Source of the DNA: Eubacterium sp. AF22-8LB | GTDB taxonomy: Bacteria; Bacillota_I; Bacilli_A; Erysipelotrichales; Erysipelotrichaceae | Direction: 5' to 3' | Length of the DNA stretch: 64,000 nucleotides | Assembly (NCBI RefSeq): GCF_003458715.1 | Contig: NZ_QRVI01000007.1 | Span: forward strand, 1-64,000 | Shown here: piece by piece, positions 25,582 through 34,453 of the stretch | Layout of the letters: each line of letters begins with the position of its first letter | How positions within the stretch are numbered: position 1 is the first letter of the stretch | Program-made: the position numbers and the translations under genes | Notes under the pieces: generated by a model | Told to the model about the DNA's origin: nothing | The model's input: only the letters and a program-made list of their open reading frames with translations | Database searches by the model: none

Positions 25582-26754
25582 TTATTTATTTGGGTCTACT
25601 GAAACGGCTTCCGTTTGAACACCATCCACTAAGTTAACAACCAATACAGATTTCTTAGGTGAATGTGTTTTGTCAAAAGTAAATGAACCAGTTAAACCAT
25701 CAAATTTAGTATCCGCAATTGCCTTTTGTAGATCAGCACCAGTCTTACCTGATTTTTCCAAGGCTTGTAAACCTAAGTTTGTTGCATCGTAAGTTAATGC
25801 AGAGAACATATTTGGAGCTTCTCCATATTCTTTAGTATATGCATCTACAAATGCTGTTAAATCATCACTTGCATTGACTGTAGTATAGGCAGTTGAATAG
25901 TAGCAGTTATTCAAATTTTCTTTACCTGCAAGTTCTGCTAATTTTTCTGATTCAAAACCATCAGCACCTAAAATTGTACAATCCATACCAGCTTCACGAG
26001 CTTGTTTAATAATTAATCCAGCTTCTGAATAGTAACCAGCAATGAATAATACATCTGCACCTTTATCTTTTACTTTCGTGATGATACCGGCAAAGTCAGT
26101 ATCTTTAGCGTTATAGCTTTCTGTAGCTACAACTTCTCCACCCAAATCTTCAAATTTTTTTGTAAATACTTTAGTAAGATCCTTTCCATAATCACTAACT
26201 TCATTGATAATTACGGCTTTTTTCTTACCTAAGTTTTCATATCCAAATTTAGCCATTGCCTTACCTTGATATGAATCTTCAAAACAAATACGGAATGCAT
26301 ATTCATAAGGAGAATCCCCATTCATTGTTGCATCGACCTGAGTAGCTGATGGTGAAATGACTGGAACTTGGTTTTGATCAGCTACTGGATATGTTGCGAT
26401 AGAAGCACCTGAAGTTGCAGGTCCAACCACAAAGGCTACCCCATCTTCAGTCATCAATTTTGTAGCAGCTGAAGTAGATTCACTCGCATCTCCTTTATTG
26501 TCCATTTTGACAGCTTTAATTTTATATTTTGAATCCTTATTTGCGTTATATTGTTTAATCGCAAGAGAAGCCCCTTTATACTCCGCTTGACCATAAGAAG
26601 CTACAGCACCCGATAATTCATAGTTCAAACCAATTTTGACTGTATCTCCCTCTTTTAATTCTGTACTAGCAGTTCCACTTCCCGAACTACATCCGACTAA
26701 CATGCTTAATGCGACAGCACTAGAAGCAAATGTTTTTAATAATTTACCTTTCAT
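25582..26754 (-). CDS. livJ: Branched-chain amino acid ABC transporter substrate-binding lipoprotein LivJ
   Basis: Extracellular binding protein of the leucine/isoleucine/valine family (periplasmic-binding type I fold), 390 residues. The signal sequence ends in the lipobox LVGC (Cys22), followed by a Ser/Gly/Thr linker. The mature domain shows KIGLNYELSGAVASYGQAEY, VVGPATSGASIA, VISPSATQ and a central DYGKDLT motif typical of Leu/Ile/Val receptors. First gene of the liv operon, behind a promoter that overlaps a cre-like operator; GGGAGG lies about eight bases before the ATG. Confidence 0.94.
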   Translation of the reverse strand: MKGKLLKTFASSAVALSMLVGCSSGSGTASTELKEGDTVKIGLNYELSGAVASYGQAEYKGASLAIKQYNANKDSKYKIKAVKMDNKGDASESTSAATKLMTEDGVAFVVGPATSGASIATYPVADQNQVPVISPSATQVDATMNGDSPYEYAFRICFEDSYQGKAMAKFGYENLGKKKAVIINEVSDYGKDLTKVFTKKFEDLGGEVVATESYNAKDTDFAGIITKVKDKGADVLFIAGYYSEAGLIIKQAREAGMDCTILGADGFESEKLAELAGKENLNNCYYSTAYTTVNASDDLTAFVDAYTKEYGEAPNMFSALTYDATNLGLQALEKSGKTGADLQKAIADTKFDGLTGSFTFDKTHSPKKSVLVVNLVDGVQTEAVSVDPNK

Positions 26755-26783
26755 AATCTATACCTCCCTCGAATTGTACAGAT

Positions 26784-26812
26784 ATAATAACGCAAGCGGA
26801 AAACGTTTTCAA
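26784..26812 (-). promoter_or_regulatory. livJ promoter
   Basis: Minus-strand TTGAAA (26812-26807), 17 bases, TATTAT (26789-26784). The start would be near 26777, giving a leader of about 20 bases that carries the ribosome binding site. Confidence 0.75.
26798..26811 (-). promoter_or_regulatory. Candidate cre operator (CcpA site)
   Basis: The minus strand reads TGAAAACGTTTTCC, which matches the catabolite-responsive element consensus TGWAANCGNTNWCA except for the last base. It contains the palindrome GAAAACGTTTTC and overlaps the -35 and spacer of the livJ promoter, a position expected to give repression. A ccpA gene is not in this window. Confidence 0.65.
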
Positions 26813-26820
26813 GTCTTTTT

Positions 26821-26867
26821 TACATTTTATTACAATTAATTTTACATTTAGTTTTACATTTTACATC
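26821..26867. repeat. Phased TACATT direct repeats upstream of livJ
   Basis: Copies of TACAT or TACAA begin at 26821, 26831, 26843, 26855 and 26862 (plus-strand reading), spaced 10, 12, 12 and 7 bases. They lie about 10 to 55 bases upstream of the -35 box. They could be an UP-element-like AT tract or binding sites for an activator. Confidence 0.45.
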
Positions 26868-26890
26868 ATTTCCAAACTCTTTCTTTACAC

Positions 26891-26926
26891 AAAAAAAATA
26901 GCCAAAGTTTTTAAACTCTAGCTATT
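26891..26926 (-). terminator. groESL terminator
   Basis: AATAGC at the base of a long stem pairs with GCTATT (14 pairs including two wobbles, 26926 to 26897), followed by eight T on the minus strand. Confidence 0.85.
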
Positions 26927-26936
26927 CAATCAACTA

Positions 26937-28553
26937 TTAATACATTCCCTGAGGCATTGCAGGTGCTGGTTCATCTTTATCGATTTTCGCAACTCCAGCC
27001 TCTGTTGTCAAGAACAATGCTGAAATACTTGAAGCATTCATTAATGCATTACGAGTTACCTTTGTAGGATCAATAATTCCTGATTCAATCATATCTACCC
27101 ATTGACCATTTTTAGCATCAAATCCAACATTTTCACCGGCTTCTTTTTGTCTTTCAACAATTTCTTCACTGTTATATCCAGCATTATCGGCAATCTGTGC
27201 GATTGGAGCTAGTAATGCATCAAATACAACCTTGATACCTTTTTGAACATCCACTACATCGGATTTAACTTCATCCTTCAAAGCCACATAAGCCTTAACT
27301 AAACAAGCTCCACCACCAACTACAATACCTTCACTAACAGCAGCACGAGTTGAGTTTAATGCATCTTCAATACGTAGTTTCTTTTCTTTCAATTCACTTT
27401 CGGTTGCAGCACCCACTTTAATGATCGCAACACCATTTGACAATTTACCTAAACGCTCTGCCATACGTTTCTTATCATAATCACTTGTAGTGTTTTCCAT
27501 TTGCGCTTCAATTTCGGCTACACGAGCAGCCACTTCTTCTTTACTTCCAGCTCCACCAATCATTGTTGTATTATCTTTTGTGACAACAATCTTTTTAACG
27601 GTACCCAAATCAGATAACTGCATATCTTTTAATTCCATATTCAAATCTTTTGAATAGAATTTAGCACCTGTCATAATCGCAATATCTTGCAACATTTCTT
27701 TTTGGTTGTCACCAAAGCCTGGAGCTTTAGTCGCAACTACATTGAATGTTCCACGAAGTTTATTTAATGCCAAAGTAGAAACTACTTCATTTTCTAAATC
27801 TTCCGCAATAATCAATAGCGCACGATTTGCCTGAACCAATTGTTCAAGTAAAGGCAAGATTTCCTGAATATTTGTGATCTTTTGATCTGTGACTAAAACA
27901 TAAGCATTTTCCATGGTTGCTTCCATCTTTTCACGATCACTAACCATATATGGAGAAACATAGCCCTTGTCATACTGCATACCTTCACTGATTTCAAGCT
28001 CAGTTTCAAATCCCTTAGAATCATCTGTTGAAATCACACCATCGCGTCCAACCTTTTCCATCGCATTCGCAATGATTTGACCAATTTCTTCAGAACCAGA
28101 CGAAATTGTTGCTACATTGGCAATATCTTTACTGCTTTCTACTTTTTTAGACACAGACAAGATATATTCACTTACAGCCTTAGCTGCTTTTTCGATACCT
28201 TCACGCATCAATACTGGATTAGCGCCACGATCGACTTGGCGTAAGCCATTTTCAATCATACTTTGAGCTAAAATGGTAGCTGTTGTTGTTCCATCACCAG
28301 CTGTATCATTTGTCTTATTGGCAACTTCATACACCAATTTAGCACCCATGTTTTCAAACTTATCTTCCAATTCAATTTCTTTGGCAATGCTTACACCATC
28401 ATTTGTGATCAATGGTGATCCATATTCCTTTTCAAGAACAACATTACGTCCTTTAGGACCTAAAGTAACACGAACCGCATTTGCTAATGTGTTAACACCT
28501 CTTAACATTGATTCGCGAGCATCTTTTGAAAAACGTACTTCTTTAGCCATCAT
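26937..28553 (-). CDS. groEL: Chaperonin GroEL (60 kDa)
   Basis: ATP-driven protein-folding chamber subunit, 538 residues, the normal length. TLGPKGRNVVLEK, the nucleotide-binding AGDGTTTAT (about residues 87-95), VVGGGACL and a short C-terminal PAMPQGMY in place of the usual GGM repeat are visible. Two ATG codons are adjacent (28553 and 28550); AGGAGG lies six bases before the first and nine before the second. The second gives the usual MAKEV start. It follows groES by 13 bases and is controlled by CIRCE operators. Confidence 0.98.
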   Translation of the reverse strand: MMAKEVRFSKDARESMLRGVNTLANAVRVTLGPKGRNVVLEKEYGSPLITNDGVSIAKEIELEDKFENMGAKLVYEVANKTNDTAGDGTTTATILAQSMIENGLRQVDRGANPVLMREGIEKAAKAVSEYILSVSKKVESSKDIANVATISSGSEEIGQIIANAMEKVGRDGVISTDDSKGFETELEISEGMQYDKGYVSPYMVSDREKMEATMENAYVLVTDQKITNIQEILPLLEQLVQANRALLIIAEDLENEVVSTLALNKLRGTFNVVATKAPGFGDNQKEMLQDIAIMTGAKFYSKDLNMELKDMQLSDLGTVKKIVVTKDNTTMIGGAGSKEEVAARVAEIEAQMENTTSDYDKKRMAERLGKLSNGVAIIKVGAATESELKEKKLRIEDALNSTRAAVSEGIVVGGGACLVKAYVALKDEVKSDVVDVQKGIKVVFDALLAPIAQIADNAGYNSEEIVERQKEAGENVGFDAKNGQWVDMIESGIIDPTKVTRNALMNASSISALFLTTEAGVAKIDKDEPAPAMPQGMY

Positions 28554-28566
28554 TCATTACCTCCTA

Positions 28567-28827
28567 CTACTTACTAACTGCAATGATATCTTCATCTTTA
28601 ATAACGATAAATTCTTCATCGTCAACTTTCATTGTAGTTCCTGAATATTCTTTATATAAAACTTTATCACCACAAGCATATCCAGCATCTTTAACGTCAG
28701 CTCCAATACTTGCGACAACAGCCAATTTTGACTTTTCTTTACCACTCGTTAAAATAATTCCACTTGCGGTTGTTTTCTCTTCTTTTTCTTTCTTTAATAA
28801 AACATAATCATGTAAAGGTTGTAACAT
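28567..28827 (-). CDS. groES: Co-chaperonin GroES (10 kDa)
   Basis: Lid of the GroEL chamber, 86 residues, slightly shorter than the usual 94-97. The start LQPLHDYVLLKK and the mobile-loop region KTTASGIILTSGKEKSK are diagnostic, as is GDKVLYKEYSGT. AGGAGG lies seven bases before the ATG. First gene of the groESL operon. Confidence 0.97.
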   Translation of the reverse strand: MLQPLHDYVLLKKEKEEKTTASGIILTSGKEKSKLAVVASIGADVKDAGYACGDKVLYKEYSGTTMKVDDEEFIVIKDEDIIAVSK

Positions 28828-28841
28828 AATTCATCCTCCTT

Positions 28842-28868
28842 TTAGCACTTAACTGTTCTAACTGCTAA
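28842..28868. promoter_or_regulatory. CIRCE operator 1 (HrcA site)
   Basis: TTAGCACTT, 9 bases, AACTGCTAA. Matches the CIRCE consensus TTAGCACTC-N9-GAGTGCTAA at 8 and 7 of 9 positions. It lies downstream of the -10 box, over the transcription start and leader. Confidence 0.85.
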
Positions 28869-28873
28869 ATACT

Positions 28874-28901
28874 ATTATACTCATTTTTAGCACTTATGCA
28901 A
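28874..28901 (-). promoter_or_regulatory. groESL promoter
   Basis: Minus-strand TTGCAT (28901-28896), 16 bases, TATAAT (28879-28874), lying between and partly inside the two CIRCE elements. Confidence 0.65.
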
Positions 28902-28913
28902 CAAGTTTGCTAA
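28887..28913. promoter_or_regulatory. CIRCE operator 2 (HrcA site)
   Basis: TTAGCACTT, 9 bases, GTTTGCTAA: 8 and 7 of 9 matches to the consensus arms. It covers the -35 region of the groESL promoter. Confidence 0.8.
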
Positions 28914-28921
28914 ATTTTAAC

Positions 28922-28954
28922 AAAAAGAAAATATGGCGAGGATTACTCGCCATA
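28922..28954 (-). terminator. atp operon terminator
   Basis: TATGGCGAG and CTCGCCATA form a perfect 9-bp stem around a 5-base loop that contains part of the atpC stop codon, followed by TTTTCTTTTT on the minus strand. Confidence 0.88.
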
Positions 28955-29338
28955 TACATGAATTCTATTTATTGCTCTTTCCAATGATAATTGAGCTCTT
29001 TTTAGATTCGTATTTGAATCTTTTTTCTCTAAACGCGCCTTAGCACGCTCCATTGATTTTTTTGCACGCTCAAGGTCAATATCCTTTTTACCCTCGATCG
29101 CATCAGCTAGAATCATACCTTCGTTTTTGTTGAACTGTAAAAAGCCACCAGAAATCGCATAAATTTCTTCTTCATCATTTTCATTCTTTAAAACAAGCTT
29201 ACAAGGAACTAAAGATGCAAAGATAGGCATGTGATTCGGTAAAATTGTCGTTTCTCCAACAACCGTCTTTACATGAATACTCTTGACTTCCTGCTTTAAA
29301 TATTCGCCTTTTGGTGTTACTACTTTAAAAGCAATCAT
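28943..29338 (-). CDS. atpC: ATP synthase F1 subunit epsilon
   Basis: Rotor-stalk subunit that couples rotation to the F1 head and inhibits hydrolysis, 131 residues. The N-terminal beta domain shows VKSIHVKTVVGETTILPNHMP, and the C-terminal helical hairpin (about residues 85-130, rich in Arg, Lys and Glu) is complete. Last gene of the atp operon, two bases after atpD. Confidence 0.95.
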   Translation of the reverse strand: MIAFKVVTPKGEYLKQEVKSIHVKTVVGETTILPNHMPIFASLVPCKLVLKNENDEEEIYAISGGFLQFNKNEGMILADAIEGKKDIDLERAKKSMERAKARLEKKDSNTNLKRAQLSLERAINRIHVYGE

Positions 29339-29340
29339 GA

Positions 29341-30741
29341 CTATTCACCAGCCATTTTTTTAGCTTTTTCCTGTGCTTCTTCAATTGTTCCAACAAACAT
29401 AAATGCTTGTTCAGGAAGATCATCAAATTCACCAGCTAGTAAGCGTTCAAAACTACGAATTGTATCTTCCAAAGGTACATATTTTCCTGGAATACCAGAG
29501 AATACTTCGGCTACGTTAAATGGTTGAGACAAGAAGTTACGTACACGACGTGCACGGTTTACGATTTTCTTATCTTCTTCACTTAATTCATCCATACCTA
29601 AGATGGCAATGATATCTTGTAAATCTTTATATCTCTGTAAAATATTCTGAACACCACGAGCAACCTTATAATGCTTTTCACCAACTACAAGTGGATCCAA
29701 GATACGAGAACTAGATTCAAGTGGATCTACGGCTGGATAAATACCTAATGCCGCAATATCACGGTCCAATACTGTCTTTGCATCCAAGTGAGAGAAGGTT
29801 GTGGCTGGAGCTGGGTCAGTCAAGTCATCTGCAGGCACATAAATAGCCTGTACAGAAGTGATAGAACCATCCTTTGTTGATGTGATTCTTTCTTGTAACT
29901 GTCCCATTTCTGTAGCTAATGTAGGTTGGTATCCAACGGCACTAGGAACACGTCCTAATAAGGCACTTACCTCAGATCCTGCCTGTGTAAAACGGAAGAT
30001 ATTATCAATAAATAACAATACGTCCTGGTGTTCTACATCACGGAAATATTCTGCCATTGTAAGACCTGTTAATCCTACACGCATTCTAGCTCCTGGACTT
30101 TCATTCATCTGTCCATAAACCAATACCGTTTTATCTAATACGCCGCTGTCTTTCATCTCGTGATACATATCATTTCCTTCACGAGTTCTTTCTCCAACAC
30201 CTACTACGACTGATTTTCCACCATGTTCTTTCGCAATATTGTGGATCAATTCCTGAATCAATACGGTTTTACCTACTCCGGCACCACCGAATAATCCAAT
30301 CTTACCACCCTTAGCGTATGGACATAGTAAGTCGATAACTTTAATACCCGTTTCTAATGGTTCACTAGTTGTACTTTGTTCATCAAATGCAGGTGCTTTT
30401 CTATGAATTGGCATAGTATCTGCATCTACATCTCCTAACCCATCAATTGGCTTACCCAATACGTTAAACATACGACCTAATACATTTTCTCCAACAGGAG
30501 CTTGAATTGGTTTTCCTGTATCAATGGCATTCATACCACGTACTAAACCATCAGTACTTCCCATCGCAATACAACGTACTCGATCGGCACCAATATCTTG
30601 TTCGACTTCTACAATTAGATTTTCTTCATTTGGGCGTTCAATTTCAATTGCCGTTAATAAATCTGGTAAATTATTCTGTGAAAATTGAATATCAACAACC
30701 GGACCAATGATCTCAACGACTTTTCCAATATTTTGACTCAT
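29341..30741 (-). CDS. atpD: ATP synthase F1 subunit beta
   Basis: Catalytic subunit, 466 residues. The P-loop GGAGVGKTVL (about residues 156-165), GERTREGND with the catalytic glutamate, and the signature PAVDPLESSSR are intact. It lies 12 bases after atpG with a GGAGG-type site. Confidence 0.98.
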   Translation of the reverse strand: MSQNIGKVVEIIGPVVDIQFSQNNLPDLLTAIEIERPNEENLIVEVEQDIGADRVRCIAMGSTDGLVRGMNAIDTGKPIQAPVGENVLGRMFNVLGKPIDGLGDVDADTMPIHRKAPAFDEQSTTSEPLETGIKVIDLLCPYAKGGKIGLFGGAGVGKTVLIQELIHNIAKEHGGKSVVVGVGERTREGNDMYHEMKDSGVLDKTVLVYGQMNESPGARMRVGLTGLTMAEYFRDVEHQDVLLFIDNIFRFTQAGSEVSALLGRVPSAVGYQPTLATEMGQLQERITSTKDGSITSVQAIYVPADDLTDPAPATTFSHLDAKTVLDRDIAALGIYPAVDPLESSSRILDPLVVGEKHYKVARGVQNILQRYKDLQDIIAILGMDELSEEDKKIVNRARRVRNFLSQPFNVAEVFSGIPGKYVPLEDTIRSFERLLAGEFDDLPEQAFMFVGTIEEAQEKAKKMAGE

Positions 30742-30753
30742 GTTTACCCTCCT

Positions 30754-31602
30754 TTATGAAAGTGCATTTGCACCACCGACAATTTCAGTGATTTCTTGCG
30801 TGATTGCACCTTGACGTACACGGTTATATGCAAGTTCAAGATCATTCTGCAATTGATCAGCATTGTCAGTTGCACTCTCCATTGCCATTCTTCGAGAGGC
30901 CTGCTCACTTGTTTTACTCTCTAAATAACGAGAGTATAAAATTGATTTTGTCACCATTGGAATCATGTTTTGAAGCATTGTTTCCTTATCTGGTTCAAAA
31001 ATCATATCTGCATGTAAGCCCGATTTCTTTTCTTCCTGAGGCTTAGAAACAGGTAATACTGTTTCTAAAGTAGGAACGAATGTCAATGTGTTCTTATAGT
31101 GCGTATATAAAATTTGAATTTTTGAAATTTCTTTCTTTTCAAACAAGTCTAATGCATCCTGCATACATTTCGATAAAGCATTATATACATCATCCTCGTC
31201 AAGATCACTTAAAACATTTTTTACATTGTAGTTTCTTTTTGAAATCCATGCACCACCACGATTTCCAATCATTACTACATGATCCTTTTCAGAAAACTCA
31301 TCCTGTATCATACGATATACATTGGCATTATAGCCTCCACAAAGTCCCATATCACTTGTGATCACAAAGATAAAGCTAGGCTTTCCTTGATTTTCATTCA
31401 AATATATTGAATCATTTCCAGCACTACGCAATACCATTGTGAAAAGTTCCTGTAAGCCTTGTGCATAGCTACGGTTTTCTTCCATAATTTGTCTTTGTCT
31501 AGTTAATTTACTTGAAGCAATCAGCTGCATTGCTTTTGTGATTTTTTTGGTTGAACTAACGGAACTGATTCGAGCCTGGATTGCCTGTCTACTCTGTGCC
31601 AT
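30754..31602 (-). CDS. atpG: ATP synthase F1 subunit gamma
   Basis: Central rotating shaft, about 282 residues. The N-terminal QAIQARISSVSSTKKITKAM helix and the C-terminal ELAYNRVRQGAITQEITEIV helix, which form the coiled coil, are clear. The frame is open to a GTG at 31611, but the ATG at 31602 (start MAQSRQAI) with AAGGG about ten bases upstream is the likely start. It overlaps the atpA end by 14 bases. Confidence 0.96.
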   Translation of the reverse strand: MAQSRQAIQARISSVSSTKKITKAMQLIASSKLTRQRQIMEENRSYAQGLQELFTMVLRSAGNDSIYLNENQGKPSFIFVITSDMGLCGGYNANVYRMIQDEFSEKDHVVMIGNRGGAWISKRNYNVKNVLSDLDEDDVYNALSKCMQDALDLFEKKEISKIQILYTHYKNTLTFVPTLETVLPVSKPQEEKKSGLHADMIFEPDKETMLQNMIPMVTKSILYSRYLESKTSEQASRRMAMESATDNADQLQNDLELAYNRVRQGAITQEITEIVGGANALS

Positions 31603-33127
31603 GTTGCGCACCCTTTTCTAGCGCATATTGTTTTGCGTAAGCATCCAAAGCCTTCTTGATATCAGCTTCTAATTCATCGTCAATTGCCTTTTTCATATCG
31701 ATTTGATCCAATACATAAGGATATTCACGATGTACATACTCTAACATTCCTTGTTCAAATTCACCTACATCTTCTGCTTCAACAGGTTTTAAATATCTAT
31801 TCTTAGCAGCATATAAAGATAGAACCTGTTCTGGAACGGTTAATGGTGAATATTGTTTTTGAATCAATAATTGCGTTAAGCGTGCACCATGATCCAATAC
31901 ATCCTTTGTGCTTGCATCCAAGTCAGATCCAAATTTCGCAAAAGATTCCATTTCACGGTATTGAGCAAGCTCAAGCTTTAATGAACCAGAAACCTGCTTC
32001 ATTGCTTTTGTCTGTGCAGCACTACCTACACGACTAACACTTAAACCACTATCTACACTTGGACGAATACCTTCGTTAAACATATCTGTCTTTAAGAAGA
32101 TCTGTCCATCTGTAATTGAAATTACGTTTGTCGGAATATAGGCAGAAATATCTCCTGCTTGTGTTTCAATAATTGGTAAAGCGGTTAAAGATCCACCACC
32201 ATAATTCTCATTTAAACGAGCAGCACGCTCTAATAAACGTGAATGTAAGTAGAATACATCTCCAGGATATGCTTCACGTCCAGGAGGACGACGAAGAAGT
32301 AATGACAGTGTACGGTAAGCTACGGCATGTTTTGATAAATCATCATAAACAATTAATACGTCTTCTCCGTTTTCCATCCATTCTTCACCCATTGCACAAC
32401 CTGCATACGGTGCAATATATTGTAATGGTGCAGCTTCAGAAGCTGTTGCCGCTACGATTGTAGTATATTCCATAGCTCCGTGTTGTTTTAATTTTTCAAC
32501 GATTTGAGCTACAGTACTTGCCTTTTGACCAATCGCAACATAAATACATTTTACATTTTGACCTTTTTGATTCAAAATCGTATCGATTGCGATAGCCGTT
32601 TTTCCTGTTTGACGATCACCAATGATCAACTCACGTTGTCCACGACCAATTGGAATCATAGAGTCAATAATTTTTAAACCAGTTTGTAATGGGACAGAAA
32701 CACTCTTTCTTGTCATTACACCTGGAGCTACACGTTCCACTGGACGTGTTCTATCTGTTTTGATTTCACCTAAACCATCAATCGGTTGTCCTAATGCATT
32801 GACAACACGACCCATCAAACTATCACCAACTGGAACTTCAATGATATGTCCTGTACGTTTTACAACGTCACCCTCTTTGATATCTGAATTATCACCTAGT
32901 AATACGACACCTACTTGTTCGTCTTCTAAGTTCATGACCATACCATATACATCGTGAGGGAATAACAACAATTCACTCATCATGGCATTTTTTAATCCAT
33001 ATACCGTTGCGATACCATCACCAACTGTTAGGATAGTACCACTTTCATTCATTTCAAGATCCTGGTCGATACTTTGAATCTGAGCTTTGATTAATTTTGA
33101 AATCTCTGCTGGATTTAAACTCATCAT
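31589..33127 (-). CDS. atpA: ATP synthase F1 subunit alpha
   Basis: Non-catalytic nucleotide-binding subunit, 512 residues. P-loop GDRQTGKTAIA (about residues 170-180) and the signature PSVDSGLSVSRVGS with the arginine finger are present. Nine bases separate it from atpH. A second methionine follows the first; either may be used. Confidence 0.98.
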   Translation of the reverse strand: MMSLNPAEISKLIKAQIQSIDQDLEMNESGTILTVGDGIATVYGLKNAMMSELLLFPHDVYGMVMNLEDEQVGVVLLGDNSDIKEGDVVKRTGHIIEVPVGDSLMGRVVNALGQPIDGLGEIKTDRTRPVERVAPGVMTRKSVSVPLQTGLKIIDSMIPIGRGQRELIIGDRQTGKTAIAIDTILNQKGQNVKCIYVAIGQKASTVAQIVEKLKQHGAMEYTTIVAATASEAAPLQYIAPYAGCAMGEEWMENGEDVLIVYDDLSKHAVAYRTLSLLLRRPPGREAYPGDVFYLHSRLLERAARLNENYGGGSLTALPIIETQAGDISAYIPTNVISITDGQIFLKTDMFNEGIRPSVDSGLSVSRVGSAAQTKAMKQVSGSLKLELAQYREMESFAKFGSDLDASTKDVLDHGARLTQLLIQKQYSPLTVPEQVLSLYAAKNRYLKPVEAEDVGEFEQGMLEYVHREYPYVLDQIDMKKAIDDELEADIKKALDAYAKQYALEKGAQHGTE

Positions 33128-33136
33128 ATCACCTGC

Positions 33137-33664
33137 TTATCTATTTATTGCTTCCTTCATTGCATCAATCTTTGCAACGACCGTATTATCCATCACCAAA
33201 TCATTTGCCTGTACCTTAATACCTGCAATCAAAGATGGATCCACCTGAACCTCAAGCTCAAGTGTTTTATCTAATTTTTTCTCTAACATTTCTTTCAATC
33301 TTGATAATTGATCTTCATCAAGTTTTGATGCACTTGTTACTTTAACAATTTCAATCTTATGTTTCTTTCGGTAACACTCTTCATACGCATCACTAATTTT
33401 ATCAAGATGAGAAAGTTCATTATGCTCATTTAACACAAGCAAGAAACGAAATACAGTTGTGTCTATTTGCGATTCAAAAGCTGTTTGAATGATATCTTTT
33501 TTCTTAACACGAGTAATACTTGGATGTGCTAGAATCTTAGACAATTCAGGCACTGAAGTAATCACTTGTGCTACTTGCTTTAATTCATCCATCCATTCAA
33601 TTTCTTGTTTTGAATCTTTGGCTAATTCAAATAGAGCCTGGGCATAAGGCGTATAATCTACCAT
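33137..33664 (-). CDS. atpH: ATP synthase F1 subunit delta
   Basis: Peripheral stalk subunit that links the F1 head to subunit b, 175 residues. The start VDYTPYAQALFELAKDSK and the C-terminal LDPSLIAGIKVQANDLVMDN-type block (VQVDPSLIAGIKVQ) are typical. It overlaps the end of atpF by seven bases. Confidence 0.93.
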   Translation of the reverse strand: MVDYTPYAQALFELAKDSKQEIEWMDELKQVAQVITSVPELSKILAHPSITRVKKKDIIQTAFESQIDTTVFRFLLVLNEHNELSHLDKISDAYEECYRKKHKIEIVKVTSASKLDEDQLSRLKEMLEKKLDKTLELEVQVDPSLIAGIKVQANDLVMDNTVVAKIDAMKEAINR

Positions 33665-34173
33665 TGTTTATCGCCTGCCTGTTCAATAAAGTCTTCCACA
33701 AACTGTTTCTGCGTTTCTTTGTCCATTTCTTTTTTAATCAACTGACTTGCAGCACTTAAGGCAACATCACTAATTGCTTTTTTCATTTCCTTTTGAGCGT
33801 CACGCTTTTGACGTTCAATATCTTCACTCGCGTTTTTCTTAATGCGCAAAGCCTCGTCATTTGCTTCTTTTATAATTTGCTGTTTTTCTTGATCCGCATG
33901 TGCTCTAGCTGAAACAAGAATGGTATGAGCTTCTTGCGATACATTACGCAATTTTTCATCATACTTTTCTTTAACATCTTCAGCCTGCTGTTTAATAGCC
34001 ACTGAAGAATCGATATTTTCTTGAATTAAATCTTGTCGTTTTTGAACTAATGTTAGTAATTTTTCCCAAAAGAATTTTTTGGCAAACATCACAATCAAAA
34101 AAGTCGAAATACAAACCAAAACAACATCGGTCAATGAAATTCGCAAATAATTGTCAATATTAAAGTCAATCAT
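33658..34173 (-). CDS. atpF: ATP synthase F0 subunit b
   Basis: Peripheral stalk, about 171 residues: one N-terminal membrane helix (about residues 10-28) and a long charged helical domain that dimerises. The open frame reaches a TTG at 34188, but the ATG at 34173 (start MIDFNID), with GGGAGAA eight bases upstream, is preferred. Confidence 0.93.
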   Translation of the reverse strand: MIDFNIDNYLRISLTDVVLVCISTFLIVMFAKKFFWEKLLTLVQKRQDLIQENIDSSVAIKQQAEDVKEKYDEKLRNVSQEAHTILVSARAHADQEKQQIIKEANDEALRIKKNASEDIERQKRDAQKEMKKAISDVALSAASQLIKKEMDKETQKQFVEDFIEQAGDKQW

Positions 34174-34191
34174 TACCGATTCTCCCAATCA

Positions 34192-34434
34192 TTAACCTTT
34201 GATGAAAATCAATAAAATCGCAATGATCAAAGCATAGATACCTGTTGTTTCAGCTAAGGCAATACCTAATACCATGATTGACTGGATTTTACTAGCTGCA
34301 TCTGGGTTACGACCAACACTTTCAGCACCTTTACTAGCTGCAATACCCTGACCAATACCAGGACCTAAACCAGCAATCATCGCAATACCTGCACCTAAGC
34401 AAGCCATACCACGTACGAAAAATTCATTAAACAT
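34192..34434 (-). CDS. atpE: ATP synthase F0 subunit c, sodium-type signature
   Basis: Membrane rotor subunit, 80 residues in two helices. The ion-carrying Glu62 lies in helix 2. The residues known to bind sodium in Ilyobacter tartaricus (Gln32, Glu65, Ser66 with Tyr70) correspond here to Gln29 (in GIGQG), Glu62, Thr63 and Tyr67 (in AETTGIY). Threonine keeps the hydroxyl of the usual serine. This predicts a sodium-translocating ring. AGGAGG precedes the ATG. Confidence 0.97.
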   Translation of the reverse strand: MFNEFFVRGMACLGAGIAMIAGLGPGIGQGIAASKGAESVGRNPDAASKIQSIMVLGIALAETTGIYALIIAILLIFIKG

Positions 34435-34453
34435 TTTATTTTCCTCCTATTTA

